Positions 49,761-60,813 of a DNA stretch of 64,000 nucleotides are shown piece by piece. The translations under genes and the position numbers were made by a program. The notes beneath the pieces are model-generated. The model had not been told where the DNA came from. It ran no database searches and saw nothing but the letters and a program-made list of their open reading frames with translations. Positions within the stretch are counted from its first letter, which is position 1. Each line of letters starts with the position of its first letter. The DNA is from Ceratothoa steindachneri. Taxonomy: Eukaryota; Arthropoda; Malacostraca; Isopoda; Cymothoidae. The DNA lies in the NCBI GenBank assembly GCA_963969495.1, contig OZ018328.1:135939345-136003344 (forward strand), written 5' to 3'.

Positions 49761-50043
49761 TGATTTAAACATCTTCGAATGGGGCTAGGTCTGGATTTTA
49801 GGATAAATAGAAAGATTTAATAAATGCCAAATCTTTTCTTTCACTTATAAAATTTCCGTATGTTGTTGAAAAGAGGCTGAAAAATAACGATGTATGAACG
49901 AAGACACTAATTGTGGCTATGCGTAACGCGAATATTCTTCTTTAGTGCAATGGGGTGACTTTTTTAAAATTTACCCAAAAAAATATATCTTGTTTTGTCT
50001 AACTATTCATCACAAACACACAGATGTATTATTTTGATATGTT

Positions 50044-50240
50044 TCTACCACAAATCCATCGTGGCTCAGTGGTAGCACCTTTGCATTTGAGAGGTCACTG
50101 GTTCGAATTTCACTGGATACTTTCCAATTAAATATTACCCACTACTCGAATGTGGACGAGGGTACATGTAAAAGAACACTGACCATTACTTTGGCTTGTC
50201 TTTCCCCCGAGCTTTTAGAAGAATTCAAGGTGCCTTTCCT
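50044..50240 (+). mobile_element. tRNA-derived SINE, copy A
   Basis: A-box-like TGGCTCAGTGG and B-box-like GGTTCGAATTTC are 33 bp apart, as in a tRNA head. A ~120-bp body follows, ending in GGTGCCTTTCCTTTA. RNA polymerase III promoter elements are therefore visible. Confidence 0.8.
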
Positions 50241-50403
50241 TTAAGTCCATCGTGGCTCAGTGCTCAACGCACGCGTGAGGTCGCGTGTTCAAATCCCGAC
50301 CTCATAAAAAGGCCTCACTGTTACAATGTTACAAGATATCTGGCCATTATTATGACATGCCTTTACCTGGATATCTCAACATAGTTCGGCTGCCTTTCCT
50401 TTT
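50241..50403 (+). mobile_element. tRNA-derived SINE, copy B
   Basis: Directly follows copy A. TCCATCGTGGCTCAGTG, then TGTTCAAATCCCG (B box), with the same tail GGCTGCCTTTCCTTTTA. The body is diverged. Confidence 0.78.
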
Positions 50404-50450
50404 ACTCCTTCGTGGCGTCTCAGTGGTAACAAACGTTGAGATCTCAATAC
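50404..50450 (+). mobile_element. tRNA-derived SINE, copy C (truncated)
   Basis: Begins CTCCTTCGTGGCGTCTCAG, with a 2-3-bp insertion in the A box, and lacks a clear B box. Confidence 0.5.
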
Positions 50451-50830
50451 TATATTAGATAAGAAATTCAATATCTAAATCTAGTTACTGTGTTCGGTCC
50501 CCGCGACAGTGGAAACAAGAAATTTCTACCGTCGTAGGGAGCCTGCCACCAGAAAATGTCCGCTGAGTCAGATTGTTGAGCACTAGCACCTCCACCTACA
50601 TACAGCATCACACACAAAGGCAATTACAACACCGCTGGCACTTACATCCTCTTCATTCTTACACACTCACATGAAATAAATGACTTTTTCGTCTCGTAAC
50701 CTACCTAAGGCGTTTTCATATTCACACTCATCTTACGTAGGACGAGGGGACGAGGGTAGGCCACAGCTCTACCTGCTCCTTCTGTTCAAAGAGGAGGAGG
50801 TCCTAGTAACAACTGGCTTGTATTATAAAT

Positions 50831-50889
<59 letters not shown>
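50831..50889. repeat. (TA)n microsatellite
   Basis: Uninterrupted TA. Confidence 0.97.
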
Positions 50890-50891
<2 letters not shown>

Positions 50892-53100
50892 GTCAGTCCG
50901 AGAGACAAAGAAAGAAAAGAGGATGAGAAAATTAGATGCGTGCTCGCACAGTTACAACTCCTATTCAAACAAATCCCAGAGACTTTAATAAATTTGAGCC
51001 TCCCTTAACAGGGATTCCTCCCCCCTTAAAAGGAGGAAACAGCCTTTTAGGGGTTTATTTGTCATGCAAACTTTTAATATTGGGACTTGAGCTCTTCTGT
51101 CAAACGACGCGTCTCTGTCGAGGTCGTTCCGTGTTCGGCTCCCGCGACGAGGCAGCGCTGACGGTTTGATTATATAGTTTATTTACATGGAAATACGCAT
51201 ACTTGCTCAAATGCATATTGATAGAAACATAATAACAGGCTTCTGCACGAGAGCGCTGATCTGAGTGCATCGTTGGAGCGACACCAAAGCGGAAATCCAT
51301 GTATACTTGTATGTCAAAGCCATATCCTAAAATCAACCCGATGATATGCCATGGGTACTTTTCTGACAGGTTATTATATAAATTGATATTCGTTCTAAAA
51401 TATTAAGAAACTGTTTGGAGTTCGTTTGGTTGGATTTCGTTCGGTTTGATTCCTTTTAGTTAATTCTTAGGGCTGTATGGTCGTTTATACGATTAAATGG
51501 TATGCGATCTTTTTCATTGAAGTCCGATATTAAAGTTTAAACTACAAAAATAAAACCAAATTTGAATTGACTTTTAAAGCAAACCATTTTATCGTATTAA
51601 TTAGTAAAAAAAAATTCCTTAAATCTATTGAAGATACTTATATAATTATATTATTTGTCGTAACTATAACATATATCTTTGCATTAATAAAAATATAAAC
51701 AAACAGAAACCAACGCACGCATGAATACAACTAAATCCACCGTCTGTCGTAAATTGAGTGAGTATTTATCGATGCCGAAATTGGCTTATATTCCGCTTGT
51801 GCGCAAGGATAGTTTGATTAATGTTTCCCTCTTTATTTATCCGAGATTTAGTAAGTGAAGGGGGATTACACCATAAACCGGCGTGGTACCTGGACAAGGC
51901 GTTGAGTAAGCCCAGTAGTCAGGTTCATGTCTACATCGGTGTCCGCCCCGGGCACCATGACACGCATTTACTCCGATACCTGTCGTGGCGAAAGGGCCCT
52001 CACCTTTGACTTTTGTGTGGGTACGGGCGAAATTCTAACTCAGATTGCTATTCTCAAAATGTTTCTTCGTTGCTGAAATGGATGCCTTTCCTCTAATGAT
52101 GTTCGGAAACAGGCAATAAACAAGGTAATAAATGTGTTTAAATTGTTGGCTGTTAGCCTACTTCAACGGAATGATCATTTATGAAATTAACATTATCAAC
52201 AAAATGGTTAACTCCTCCGTTTATTGTTAAGTGAGAGAGACAAGCTATTTGGTCAGCAAAGTGAGTTAGAGTAAATCAACGGTAAAATTGCAGAGGATGA
52301 AGTTGGCGCGAAAGGCGGCATCTCTTTACAGGCACAAAAGCAGGGTGGTTAAATGCAGTCCATTCTTAAGCAATGGGTTTGTAAAAAAATTGCATTCACT
52401 ATCTCAAACTAGTGTTTGATTGAAACGATGGAACTTCTAGTTGCGTGTGTGAATACATTCGTATAATAGAGAAAAAATTCAATTGAAGGTATAAAGATAG
52501 AATCATCGTAGCTCAGAAAAGAATGATAACTAAATGACTGAGAGAGAGAATCAAGACAAAAATGAATCATCCATTTATGTCCACACTTTTTTAAAGTATC
52601 CGAAATAGAAGTGGAGGTATGTAATTTTATGAGGAATTGTTGTACTAGTGTTACCCTTTACTTTTTTTCTAACAACGAAACTTCAAACGCTAATTTGTCA
52701 GGTATTAAGATTAAATCTCTTCAACTAATGATTTGCTTTTCGAGGAAAACTTTTATGACATTTTAATTACCTTCATAGACAACCATTCCATTTCTAGCTA
52801 AATTACTTCATGCATTATTATTACCAAGTATTTCTTAACACCTTTTCGGATAAATCGTGTGACAGTGATTTACAAAATAAGTGATTAATATACGTACATT
52901 TGTTACATTCCTACAATCGATAGAAGATAAAACTTCCTTAATTTACATAAACAAATATAGAATAAGTTATAAATAACAATCTCTGTGATATGGGACCTAC
53001 TTTATAACTAGATATTAAGGAAAAAACATCGAATTATTCATGAACTGTTTCATTATTTTTTTACCCATTTTTCGACTTCAGCCGATGATATGAAATTGTA
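50890..53100. other. No gene recognised
   Basis: Repeated phrases such as GTGTTCGGYYCCCGCGAC (50,491 and 51,130) and ATGCCTTTCCT (52,082) hint at further SINE-like debris. Not enough to draw elements. Confidence 0.4.
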
Positions 53101-53102
53101 GA

Positions 53103-54038
53103 TACGAGGAGCGGTCAATAAGTTTTGCAATTCGGATATAAGGAAACGAGATATGGGGAAAAGTGTTTTATTATTATTCAATATAACTACCCTCGATTTC
53201 AATGCACTTGCGCCACTTGTCCCTGAGGCTTCGAATTCCCGACAACCAGAAATCTCCCGACTGCTGTTCAATCCACTCCTGGACGGCGAGCTGGACATAT
53301 TCATAGTCCTCAAACTTGCGTCAACGCAGTGCAGCCTTGGGCTGGCGGAATAAAAAGTAGTCGCTAGGGGCCAGATCTGGACTGTAGGGGGGATGGTTGA
53401 GCTCTTCGAATCCGCGTTCGCGCAGGACAGCTTGTGCAACTCTGGCCTTGTGGATTTTGACGACGTTGAAGTCGATCATGGGGCGTCAGGTTTCTAGGGA
53501 CCCAACGGGCAGAGACTTTGGACATGGCCAAATTGTCGTGGATGATGTTGATAACACTTCCATGCGATATTCCAAGTTCTCGCTCGATTTCTTCGACCTT
53601 TACCCGTCGATTTTCGAGGATCATCTTCTCCACACGGGCCACATTGTCCTCGTTGGTCACGTCTGACGGGCGTCCTGGACGGGGGTCATCTTCAAGGGAC
53701 TCACGACCATGGCGGAACTCCACATTCCAGCGAGCAATGGTTGCATAGAAAGGAGCGGTGTCAGTGTACACAGCAACCATGCCTTCATGGATCTCTTTTG
53801 CATTCTTACCTTCCTTGGTAAAAAATTTGATCACTGCGCGGTGCTCAACCTTCCCCATTGTTGAAAAATTTGTGACCGACGATCTGCGATCAGCTACTGC
53901 TTCTTAAATAAACGAGGCAGGAGCGTGCGGCTGCAGGTCCTGACTTTTCATAACTTGTCCTAACCCTCACACAAACAGCTATCCCCCTTCCTCTGTTTTG
54001 CGCTACCGCTTCGGAAAACTTATTGACCGCCCCTCGTA
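53103..54038 (-). mobile_element. Internally deleted mariner transposon
   Basis: Inverted ends CGAGGAGCGGTCAATAAG (from 53,105) and the reverse complement CGAGGGGCGGTCAATAAG (to 54,036) differ at one position. They are flanked by TA on both sides (53,103-53,104; 54,037-54,038). The element is about 930 bp, against 1.3 kb for a typical mariner, because the middle of the transposase gene is missing. Confidence 0.93.
53150..53858 (-). pseudogene. Mariner (Mos1-like) transposase with central deletion
   Basis: From the start at 53,858: MGKVEHRAVIKFFTKEGKNA, then WNVEFRHGRESLEDDPRPGR (the mariner DNA-binding domain and its linker) and LGISHGSVINIIHDNL. At RWVPRNLTP the frame jumps (near 53,480) to KARVAQAVLRERGF and HPPYSPDLAPSDYFLF, the last mariner motif with its catalytic Asp. 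The residues between, including the first catalytic Asp (GDETW block) and the QDNAxxH block, are deleted: about 135-140 codons compared with the family. The C-terminus continues to about 53,160 through at least one stop. Confidence 0.92.
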
Positions 54039-54557
54039 ACAGGGGTCGATAAGTTCTCTAAATCCTAGGGCAATGCAACAAGGTATTAAGGATGTTTTAG
54101 GGCTACATTTTGGGGGAAATGTAAAAAATATATTCCAAAGTTTGAGTTACGCATATTAAAACTTTATGTATTGCTCTCAGAAGGTTTTGGTCAGCGATGC
54201 AATGTTAAATCAGTTTTAATGTGCTTAGTTAATCGTGTTCGTTGAGGAAAGCGTTGAGGTTTTTCCGGGGGTGGCCAAAAACGGTTATACAGTCATGGCC
54301 AAAGCTTTTGAGACTAGTGTATATTTATATTTTTTTATTTTTAATTTATGTGATATGAAGAAGTATCCTAATATTTAAATTATTGCAGGTTCATTAAAAA
54401 AATCAGTATTTCAAAAATATTAAGAGAAAAATGTGCATTCCTTCGCTGAATCCAAAATCGCTCTGTTCCTGTAGGAGCAGAGTTTCAGTCCCTGAAGCTT
54501 TGTTATTCACAAAAAAATGAGGTAATATATGAGTTAAATGAATGATATTGTGTAATT

Positions 54558-54783
54558 ATAATCTATTTAGTAATATTTTTGGTATAAATAAAAGTCTGAA
54601 TCTTTTATAATTCCAGAAAAGTTAAAAAAACAACCATGGTTGCACTTGACCAAAGTGGCCTGAATAAATCTATTTCGTAATATTTTTTGTATAGATAAAA
54701 GTTCGAATCTTTTTAATTCCAGAAGAGTTTTTTCCCCCCAAAAAATATATGCAACAATGGTTGCACTGGACCAAAGTGGCTTG
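54558..54783 (+). repeat. Tandem duplication across the transposase start
   Basis: 54,558-54,662 and 54,663-54,783 align. Each contains the translation start region ATGGTTGCACT and GACCAAAGTGGC. The second copy leads into the longer frame. Confidence 0.85.
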
Positions 54784-55517
54784 AAATGCAAGGAGATAGT
54801 TGCTAAGGGTATTGAATCGAGGAGTACCATCTTCAAAATCATTGATGACTTAAAAATAACTGGTTACACTCCGGTGAAGAAGGTTTCGAGATGCCCAAGT
54901 GATTCAAATGAACACGAAGATCGCCTTCTGGTAAGGTCCATAGTGCGAGGGTCGGGTTGCCTCTAGTGTCAAATTTGCTGACGATTGGAAAGAGGCAAGA
55001 AGTTTGAAGCTGAGACTTCTTTATAAAGGTCTTAAGGCGAAAAGGTGTGCAAAGAATTCTCATCTCATCAACAGTAACTACGCGGATAGGCGTAGTTACT
55101 GAGGAAAAATTACCTATCTTAGTTATGAAGCTCTTTTCCGCTTGTTTTGAGTTTCCCGAGATCCTTTGTTAGGAGGAGAAAAAGGAAGTGCTTTTACAAG
55201 TCTTGTATCGTGCACACGGTGAATCATCTAGACACTCTCCATGCTTGAGGCTGCATCTAAACTAAGGGAACTGGAGCACTAACAATTTTGCACAAATACA
55301 CTGCCATGAACTCAAAGTAGACCCCAAACTTGCTTTGTCAGTAGCGGTTCGCAACAGTTCAGGACTACTTTGGAATGATAACTATATTTTTCAGGACGAT
55401 GGCGCACATCCTCACAAAGCAATAACCATGTTCTTGGCTGAAAATAATATTGCACCTTTGGTACCTTGGCGCGGGAATTCACAATATTTTAATCCAATAT
55501 GGAATTTGTGGCGATAA
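54757..55517 (+). pseudogene. Tc1-like transposase, catalytic Glu lost
   Basis: The N-terminal helix-turn-helix is readable (MVALDQSGLKCKEIVAKGIE, STIFKIIDDLKITGYTPVKK). The middle is shredded by shifts between about 54,965 and 55,330. The C-terminal part YIFQDDGAHPHKAITMFL holds the second catalytic Asp. The canonical NPIENLW end is NPIWNLWR, so the catalytic Glu is Trp. The protein is doubly inactivated. Confidence 0.85.
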
Positions 55518-55860
55518 TGAAACTAGCGCTTAATAAACAGAAACCACCCAATTTTTATCAGTTGCGAGTGGTTCTTGAATAAAAAGGGAGCAATATCAGT
55601 CAAGATATTATCGCAGATTTGCTCTCTAGCATGTCAAAAGAATTGAAGTAGTCCTGAAGAATCAGGGTCATCATAGTAAATATTGTCTACGTGCATAAAA
55701 TGATTATTTATTAATAAAATCGGTTTGAGATCTAGATTTTTGCATATTCCACCTTCATATTATGATATAAATATACTATAAAAAATGCAGTGTTTGATCT
55801 CTTGTATTAGTTTTCTTTTATCGAAAAATTTACTACTCTCAAAACTTTTGCCCATGACCA

Positions 55861-56520
55861 TCTTTCACAAATTTCCTCGTTAGCTGAAACAAAAATAAAT
55901 AGGATTTTTGCTAAAGACATAACTATTTATTATTAGAGTTTGAATAAAGTCTGCACGATTTCAGTGTAAGTAGAGTTTGAAGTTTAACGATACATGAAGT
56001 TACTTAGAAACCATGAGGCTTAAACTTTGAAGTTTGACAATAAATCAACTACAATAGTAACGTACTCAACCGCTAGATATGAGCTTCATTGACTTTCCTC
56101 AAAAACACAAAAATAAAAATACTCACTAAGTTGGAAAGTCCATGTTGAAAAGAGTGAAGAGAAACTTTAAATTTACGTGAAGATTCGGGATATCGTATAT
56201 GTTTCTAAGACAACTTTAAACTGTTTTGCTGTCTCATCGATGGAGTTTTCTGGTCTTCTGCTCTTCTTATTTAAAAGACCCAACCCGACTAACAAGGAAG
56301 GAGGTAGTGTTTAATTCCTTCATACAATGCGATCAAACGCGAGCTATCGCTCAGGGAAAAAAGGAATAGTTCAAAGGCATATGAAGAACCACACACAGAT
56401 CAATGGGGGAATAAATCTTGGTGTCGCCCTCTTACTTAGTTTTAAAAACAATCTCAGAAAATGCGGTGACTAAAATCTTGTGGTAAGCTGAGTTGAGAAG
56501 TTGAAGAGCCTCATTTTAAA
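55861..56520. other. No gene recognised
   Basis: AT-rich; nothing supportable. Confidence 0.5.
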
Positions 56521-56524
56521 TTAA

Positions 56525-56880
56525 ACAAGGTATGCTGACCAAAATGTTGCGTGCCCTGACATATTCTGATTTATGACCTTACGACCTTCAAAACTTTAAA
56601 TAATTCCTGGAGTAACCTTGGGAGGACCTTGGCAATTATATCATTCGAAAGAGAATGTAAACACATTAAGGGTTTCAAATTTCGTTAGAATCGGCCGAAT
56701 AATTATAATGTTATTGCCAAAACAAAAAATAATCCCCGGGCTAACCTTGGGAGAACTTTGGCAATTGTATTATTTGAAAGAGAATGTAAAACAATATAAG
56801 ATTTTCAAATTGCGTTAGAATCAGCCGAATAGTTACGATGTTATTGCACCCAAAATATTATTCCCAGGTTGCTTTTTAAT
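56525..56880. repeat. Dispersed repeat family, copy 2
   Basis: Two ~125-bp tandem units (starting about 56,607 and 56,735), each with CTTGGGAGRAC, GAAAGAGAATGTAAA and CGTTAGAATCRGCCGAATA, homologous to 48,485-48,830. The ACCGACCGACC terminal part is absent. Confidence 0.78.
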
Positions 56881-56884
56881 GGAA

Positions 56885-57510
56885 TTTGAAGATGTGGTTG
56901 GTATTTTTAATGTCACTTCATAAATTAAATCCTGTCCATCTTGAACATCAGCTATTTGTTCTTCATTTTCTTCAGGAGAGAAAATTATTTTACTTGATGG
57001 CATTGGAACATTGGCCTACTTATAGTAAGCAACTACTCTTCCTTCACCTTCTTGTGGCTTTAACTTATTGACTTGTCTATTTTACTCAAGTTAATCTCGA
57101 AAGCAAACCTGATGTAGTCCAAAAGAAGTAATCATTTTTCTCTGACCTCTAATGAAAGCAAGTTCCTTCACAAAGATCTTCATCTCCATGGGGGATTTAA
57201 ATTAATTTGAGGTTTGTTTTTGGAACCAGGGCAGCCAAATTGACAACAAAAGACAATATTACACTTGTGCCTGAGAATATCAACAGGTTGTCTAGTTTTG
57301 TAGTGAAAGTGTCTTAGGATTGTAGCTCTCCTCTCTCATGTGATATGTTTTTGACCTACTCCCAGTTCTTTTGGATCTGTATAAGATTGTGACTCTTGAA
57401 TTTACAACGGGGGCTAGAAAAGAACTGTTCCCTCGTTCCCACTTTTCAAGCACTTTAGGGTAAATATCCTTTGCAAGATTGGCTGCTGGGTAGTTTCTCA
57501 CATCCACATT
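56885..57510 (-). pseudogene. Decayed gene, unnamed mobile-element-associated family
   Basis: From 57,507 the minus strand reads NLAKDIYPKVLEKWERGNSS and PVVNSRVTILYRSKRTGS. After shifts it continues FCCQFGCPGSKNK, then MEMKIFVKELAFIRGQRKM. The WxxxxS.. PPVVNxxxI, Cys-pair and KIxVKELAFIRxQR blocks are, from memory, a recurring uncharacterised protein family in arthropod repeats. It may be related to the remnant at 9.7-10.3 kb, whose WERARIP block is similar in position. Function unknown. Confidence 0.35.
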
Positions 57511-57929
57511 TCAGAACGTCAACCAGAGTTTGGAATTGAGATGGCAACAACTCTGCTAATTTCAATTTAGGTGTTCAAATGTGTGAATGTGCCAGTCTTG
57601 TCTTAATTTTAAAAGCAATTGTAGGTCAAATCCCACTAGTAGGATGATAGTTCTGAAGGCCACGTAATCTTCACCACACTGAGTAATATGTTTCAAACGG
57701 GAACTAAGAAAAAAAGTAAAATAGATATAATTATTAATATAATAATAGTCATTTAATTCCCGAAGATGACAAAAAAGTAAAAACCTCTCAAGTAGCTAAC
57801 CAAGTAGAACTAAAATTATATTAAAATAAAAAAATAACTTTAGAATTCATAAGTAGGGGCGCAAATTTTGAGCACCCATCATTTATGTAATTTGAACGTT
57901 GAAAAGATTGACACGTACTAATATCACAG
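57511..57929. other. No gene recognised
   Basis: AT-rich spacer before the satellite. Confidence 0.5.
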
Positions 57930-59263
57930 TATTCCATAGTATAGCATAATATACCATAGCAGATTAGAGCATAGTATATTATAGAATATTATTGCAGATC
58001 ATAGTATAGCATAGCATATATATCCCAGCAAAGTATAAAAAAATAGTATAACATAGCATAGTATAGCATAGCAGAGCACAGAAGAGTAGAGCATCGCATA
58101 GTCTAGCCTAACCTAAAATAGCATATATAACCACATACTTTAGCAGAGAATAGTAGAGAATATGCTCTGTCTAGCATAATAAGCCTAGAATAGTATAACC
58201 TAAACTTGCCTAGTATAGAATAGCATATCATCGCCAAGCATAGCATAGTATAACCTTCGCTGTTTTAGTTTAATATAGACAATCTTAGCCAAACATAGGA
58301 TAGCCTAGCTGTGCCAGGCCTAACCTAAACTAATATACTCTAACTAGCATAGTATAGCCTACTTTATTCTACCTTAGCTAGTATAGCTTAGCCTATCGTA
58401 TCCTAGTAGAGCATAGCCTAGCCTAGTAGACCCTAGTTTAACCTAGAATATTATAGTATAGCCTAGCTTAGCCTAGCCTAGTATAGCCTTGCTTAGAGTA
58501 GCATTGCCTAATGTAGCTTATTTTACTATAGTCCAGCCTAGCCTAACCAGGTATGGCTTAGCATTGCATGCCAGAGCCTAGCCTAGCGTCGCCTAGAGTA
58601 GTCTAGCCTAATATAGCCAAGCTAGAATAGGGTACCATAGTTTAGCCAATATATCCTTGCATACGATAGCCTAGCATACTATAGGCTACCTTGGTATAAC
58701 CTATCTTAGATTAAACACACCTAACATAATATAGCCAAGCGTATCGTATTATAGCTTAGCCTAGTATATCCTACACGAGTATAGCATACCATAGCCTACA
58801 CTAGAATAACCTTCCATGGTTTAGCCTATTATAGCCATGGTTAGCTAGCTTATCGTAGCCTAACGTAGTATTTTACCTAGCATAGTCTAACATAGCATAG
58901 CATAACAGAACATAGCTATCCCTAGCCTATTATACTTTAGCCTACCGAGGCATAGCATAGTATAGTCCTATCTAACCTAGTAAAGCCTAGCCTAGCCTAG
59001 CATAGCTTAACCTAGCTAAGCATTAACTATCCTAGACAAGTATACACTATACTAACCTATTATACCCTAGTCAATCATAGCTTAGTATTGCCTTGCCAAA
59101 CATACTATATGCTATCCTGGCATAGAATTTTATAGCCTAAATTAGCATAGTATATCTTACCCTTGTACATTATATGTTAGCATAGCTTAGCATAGTATAG
59201 CCAGGCATATAATAGCATATCATAGGATAGTCTATTCTAGGCTTGACTAGCAGAGTATAGCAT
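57930..59263. repeat. Degenerate pentanucleotide satellite, unit TAGCM
   Basis: About 1.33 kb dominated by 5-bp units TAGCA, TAGCC and TAGTA (also CCTAG, CCTAA) with gradual drift. It is directly cut at 59,264 by the 5' LTR of the Ty3/gypsy element. Confidence 0.95.
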
Positions 59264-60272
59264 TGTCCGAGAGAGTAGGTTTACTCCCCCCCCCTTTAAA
59301 ACCTAACGTCTAACTATGGCACCTGAGAAGATACACCTACATCAACAGACAGCCACAAGGGAGCCGTGAGATTTTTGCGAGATTGCGTGTTCCGTTTGTG
59401 TTTTATTCCTCATCGTTGCACCGTCTGATCGGCGCCAGACCCACGGCGCCAAGGACCTTTGCGCAAATTTGCGAGGCAGCCAGACTGTATCCCTGTCCAC
59501 GCATACACACACCTCACGCGCCAAGTTTAAAGAGATCCCCGTCCCTATTTTGGGGGGGCCCGGCGACCCGCTTCCGCCGAAGGAGCATAAATACTTGGAG
59601 AAAAGCTTTGAGAAAGCAGTACAATACAGCCCCGTCTTGGTCAGCAGTTGCGTACTCCCTGCCTGGCCTCTCAACGGCTTCCAGCTACGAACGCGACGCA
59701 TCACCTCTACCCGGTCTTGCTCTTATCTAAGGCCAGAGTTCTCGCCGACAGACGATAGACACGCACAGGCATCTATCACTCGGTTATTGACTTCGTTCAA
59801 CGACTGGAGTACTCCCTCGCTCATTTATCGGCGAGGTTAACGAAGAAGGAATCTTGAAAGAGGAACTTTGAAGCTCCCCACTTACTTGCCGTATTCAAGT
59901 CTCCAGTCAATTAGACTTTACGTGAGTCTCCCTGATAATTGCACTTTCCCATTTTCTCTGGAAGCAATCTCCGTACATCCTCTCTCGGACTCTCGTACCC
60001 GTCGAGTCATTTGTATCCCCTCTTCCCCGTTTGGTAACCCGGGTCTTATTTTATTATTGTCATTTATTTATTTGTGCTATTAATATCTTCTTTGTATATA
60101 GTAAACTTATATATTTTCTACCATTAGTTTCTCTATACCCAGAACCTCTAAAAAATTATTATTTAGACTAACCGCACTGACTTTGTTTATTTAACCCTCG
60201 CACTGAGATCTGTATGCCGATTCTCTGGCGGGCCCTCTTCACGGTCACCTTACGACATCTATATTATATTCT
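59264..60272 (+). repeat. 5' LTR
   Basis: Starts TGTCCGAGAGA at the satellite boundary. 59,264-59,908 aligns with 63,356-64,000. The right end is estimated just before CTGGTTTCAGGTGTGGG, a plausible primer-binding site; because the second LTR is cut by the window edge I cannot verify it. Confidence 0.75.
59586..59595 (+). promoter_or_regulatory. LTR TATA-like box
   Basis: GCATAAATAC here, with the 3' LTR counterpart GTATAAATAC (about 63,664). Conserved TATAAATA-like core placed mid-LTR as expected for the U3/R boundary. Confidence 0.5.
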
Positions 60273-60330
60273 GGTTTCAGGTGTGGGGTAACCTTTCGAC
60301 ATCTATATTATATTCTGTGTCAGTTTTTTT
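60243..60330 (+). repeat. 44-bp tandem duplication at LTR end/leader
   Basis: GGTCACCTTACGACATC (60,243) recurs as GGTAACCTTTCGACATC (60,287); CGACATCTATATTATATTCT is exact in both. It duplicates the presumed LTR end and primer-binding region. Confidence 0.8.
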
Positions 60331-60813
60331 AAGGTCACCCGCAGTATCTGATCTCATTTTTTTTCGACCTGTGTCAGATTCTAATAGGTGTTATTCTTGT
60401 ATATTAAAGGATCTGGTTTTAGAAACTGTAGAAAAGACTTTACTCATTTCCCATTTTTCCCTTCTGTGAGCATAGTTTATATTGAATTTTGTGACCGTGT
60501 GAAACCTTAACCCTTTTCAGGCCTCATAAAACGTCTGCCGTGTTGTAAAGAAGTTAATCTTATGTCTTTTTGTATAGTGTTTTCGTTTTCTTCGTGAGTA
60601 TTGTGCAACACATGCTCTCGCTAAATTCCTGAGTGAATATTTCAAGTATAATTAAGAATTCGCGCCGTGCGAAATAATTATAGCTGTGTTTGTTTGTTTG
60701 TTTTAAGTGAAGAATCGTAGGTCCGCCAAGCCTACCAAACACTTGCCCGGTGTATCAAATAATTCGCCCACTTTTTGTGGTGCTTTTCTTGAAAGCTGGT
60801 CAAACGTGATAAA

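Larger units (their letters stand above)
54290..55860 (+). mobile_element. Tc1-like DNA transposon, dead
   Basis: The left end CAGTCATGGCCAAAGC...TTTTGAGACTAGT follows a TA (54,288-54,289). The right end, at about 55,831-55,860, is its imperfect inverted copy (ACTACTCTCAAAACTTTTGC then CCATGACCA). Size and gene order fit Tc1-like elements. Confidence 0.85.

Noticed and set aside
50044..50110. A genuine tRNA gene
   Set aside because: A and B boxes are present but there is no acceptor stem pairing, and the sequence recurs with a common non-tRNA body and tail, so SINE is preferred.
57930..59263. CRISPR-like array or true telomere
   Set aside because: Unit is 5 bp without spacers, and the sequence is too degenerate and internal to be a functional telomere.
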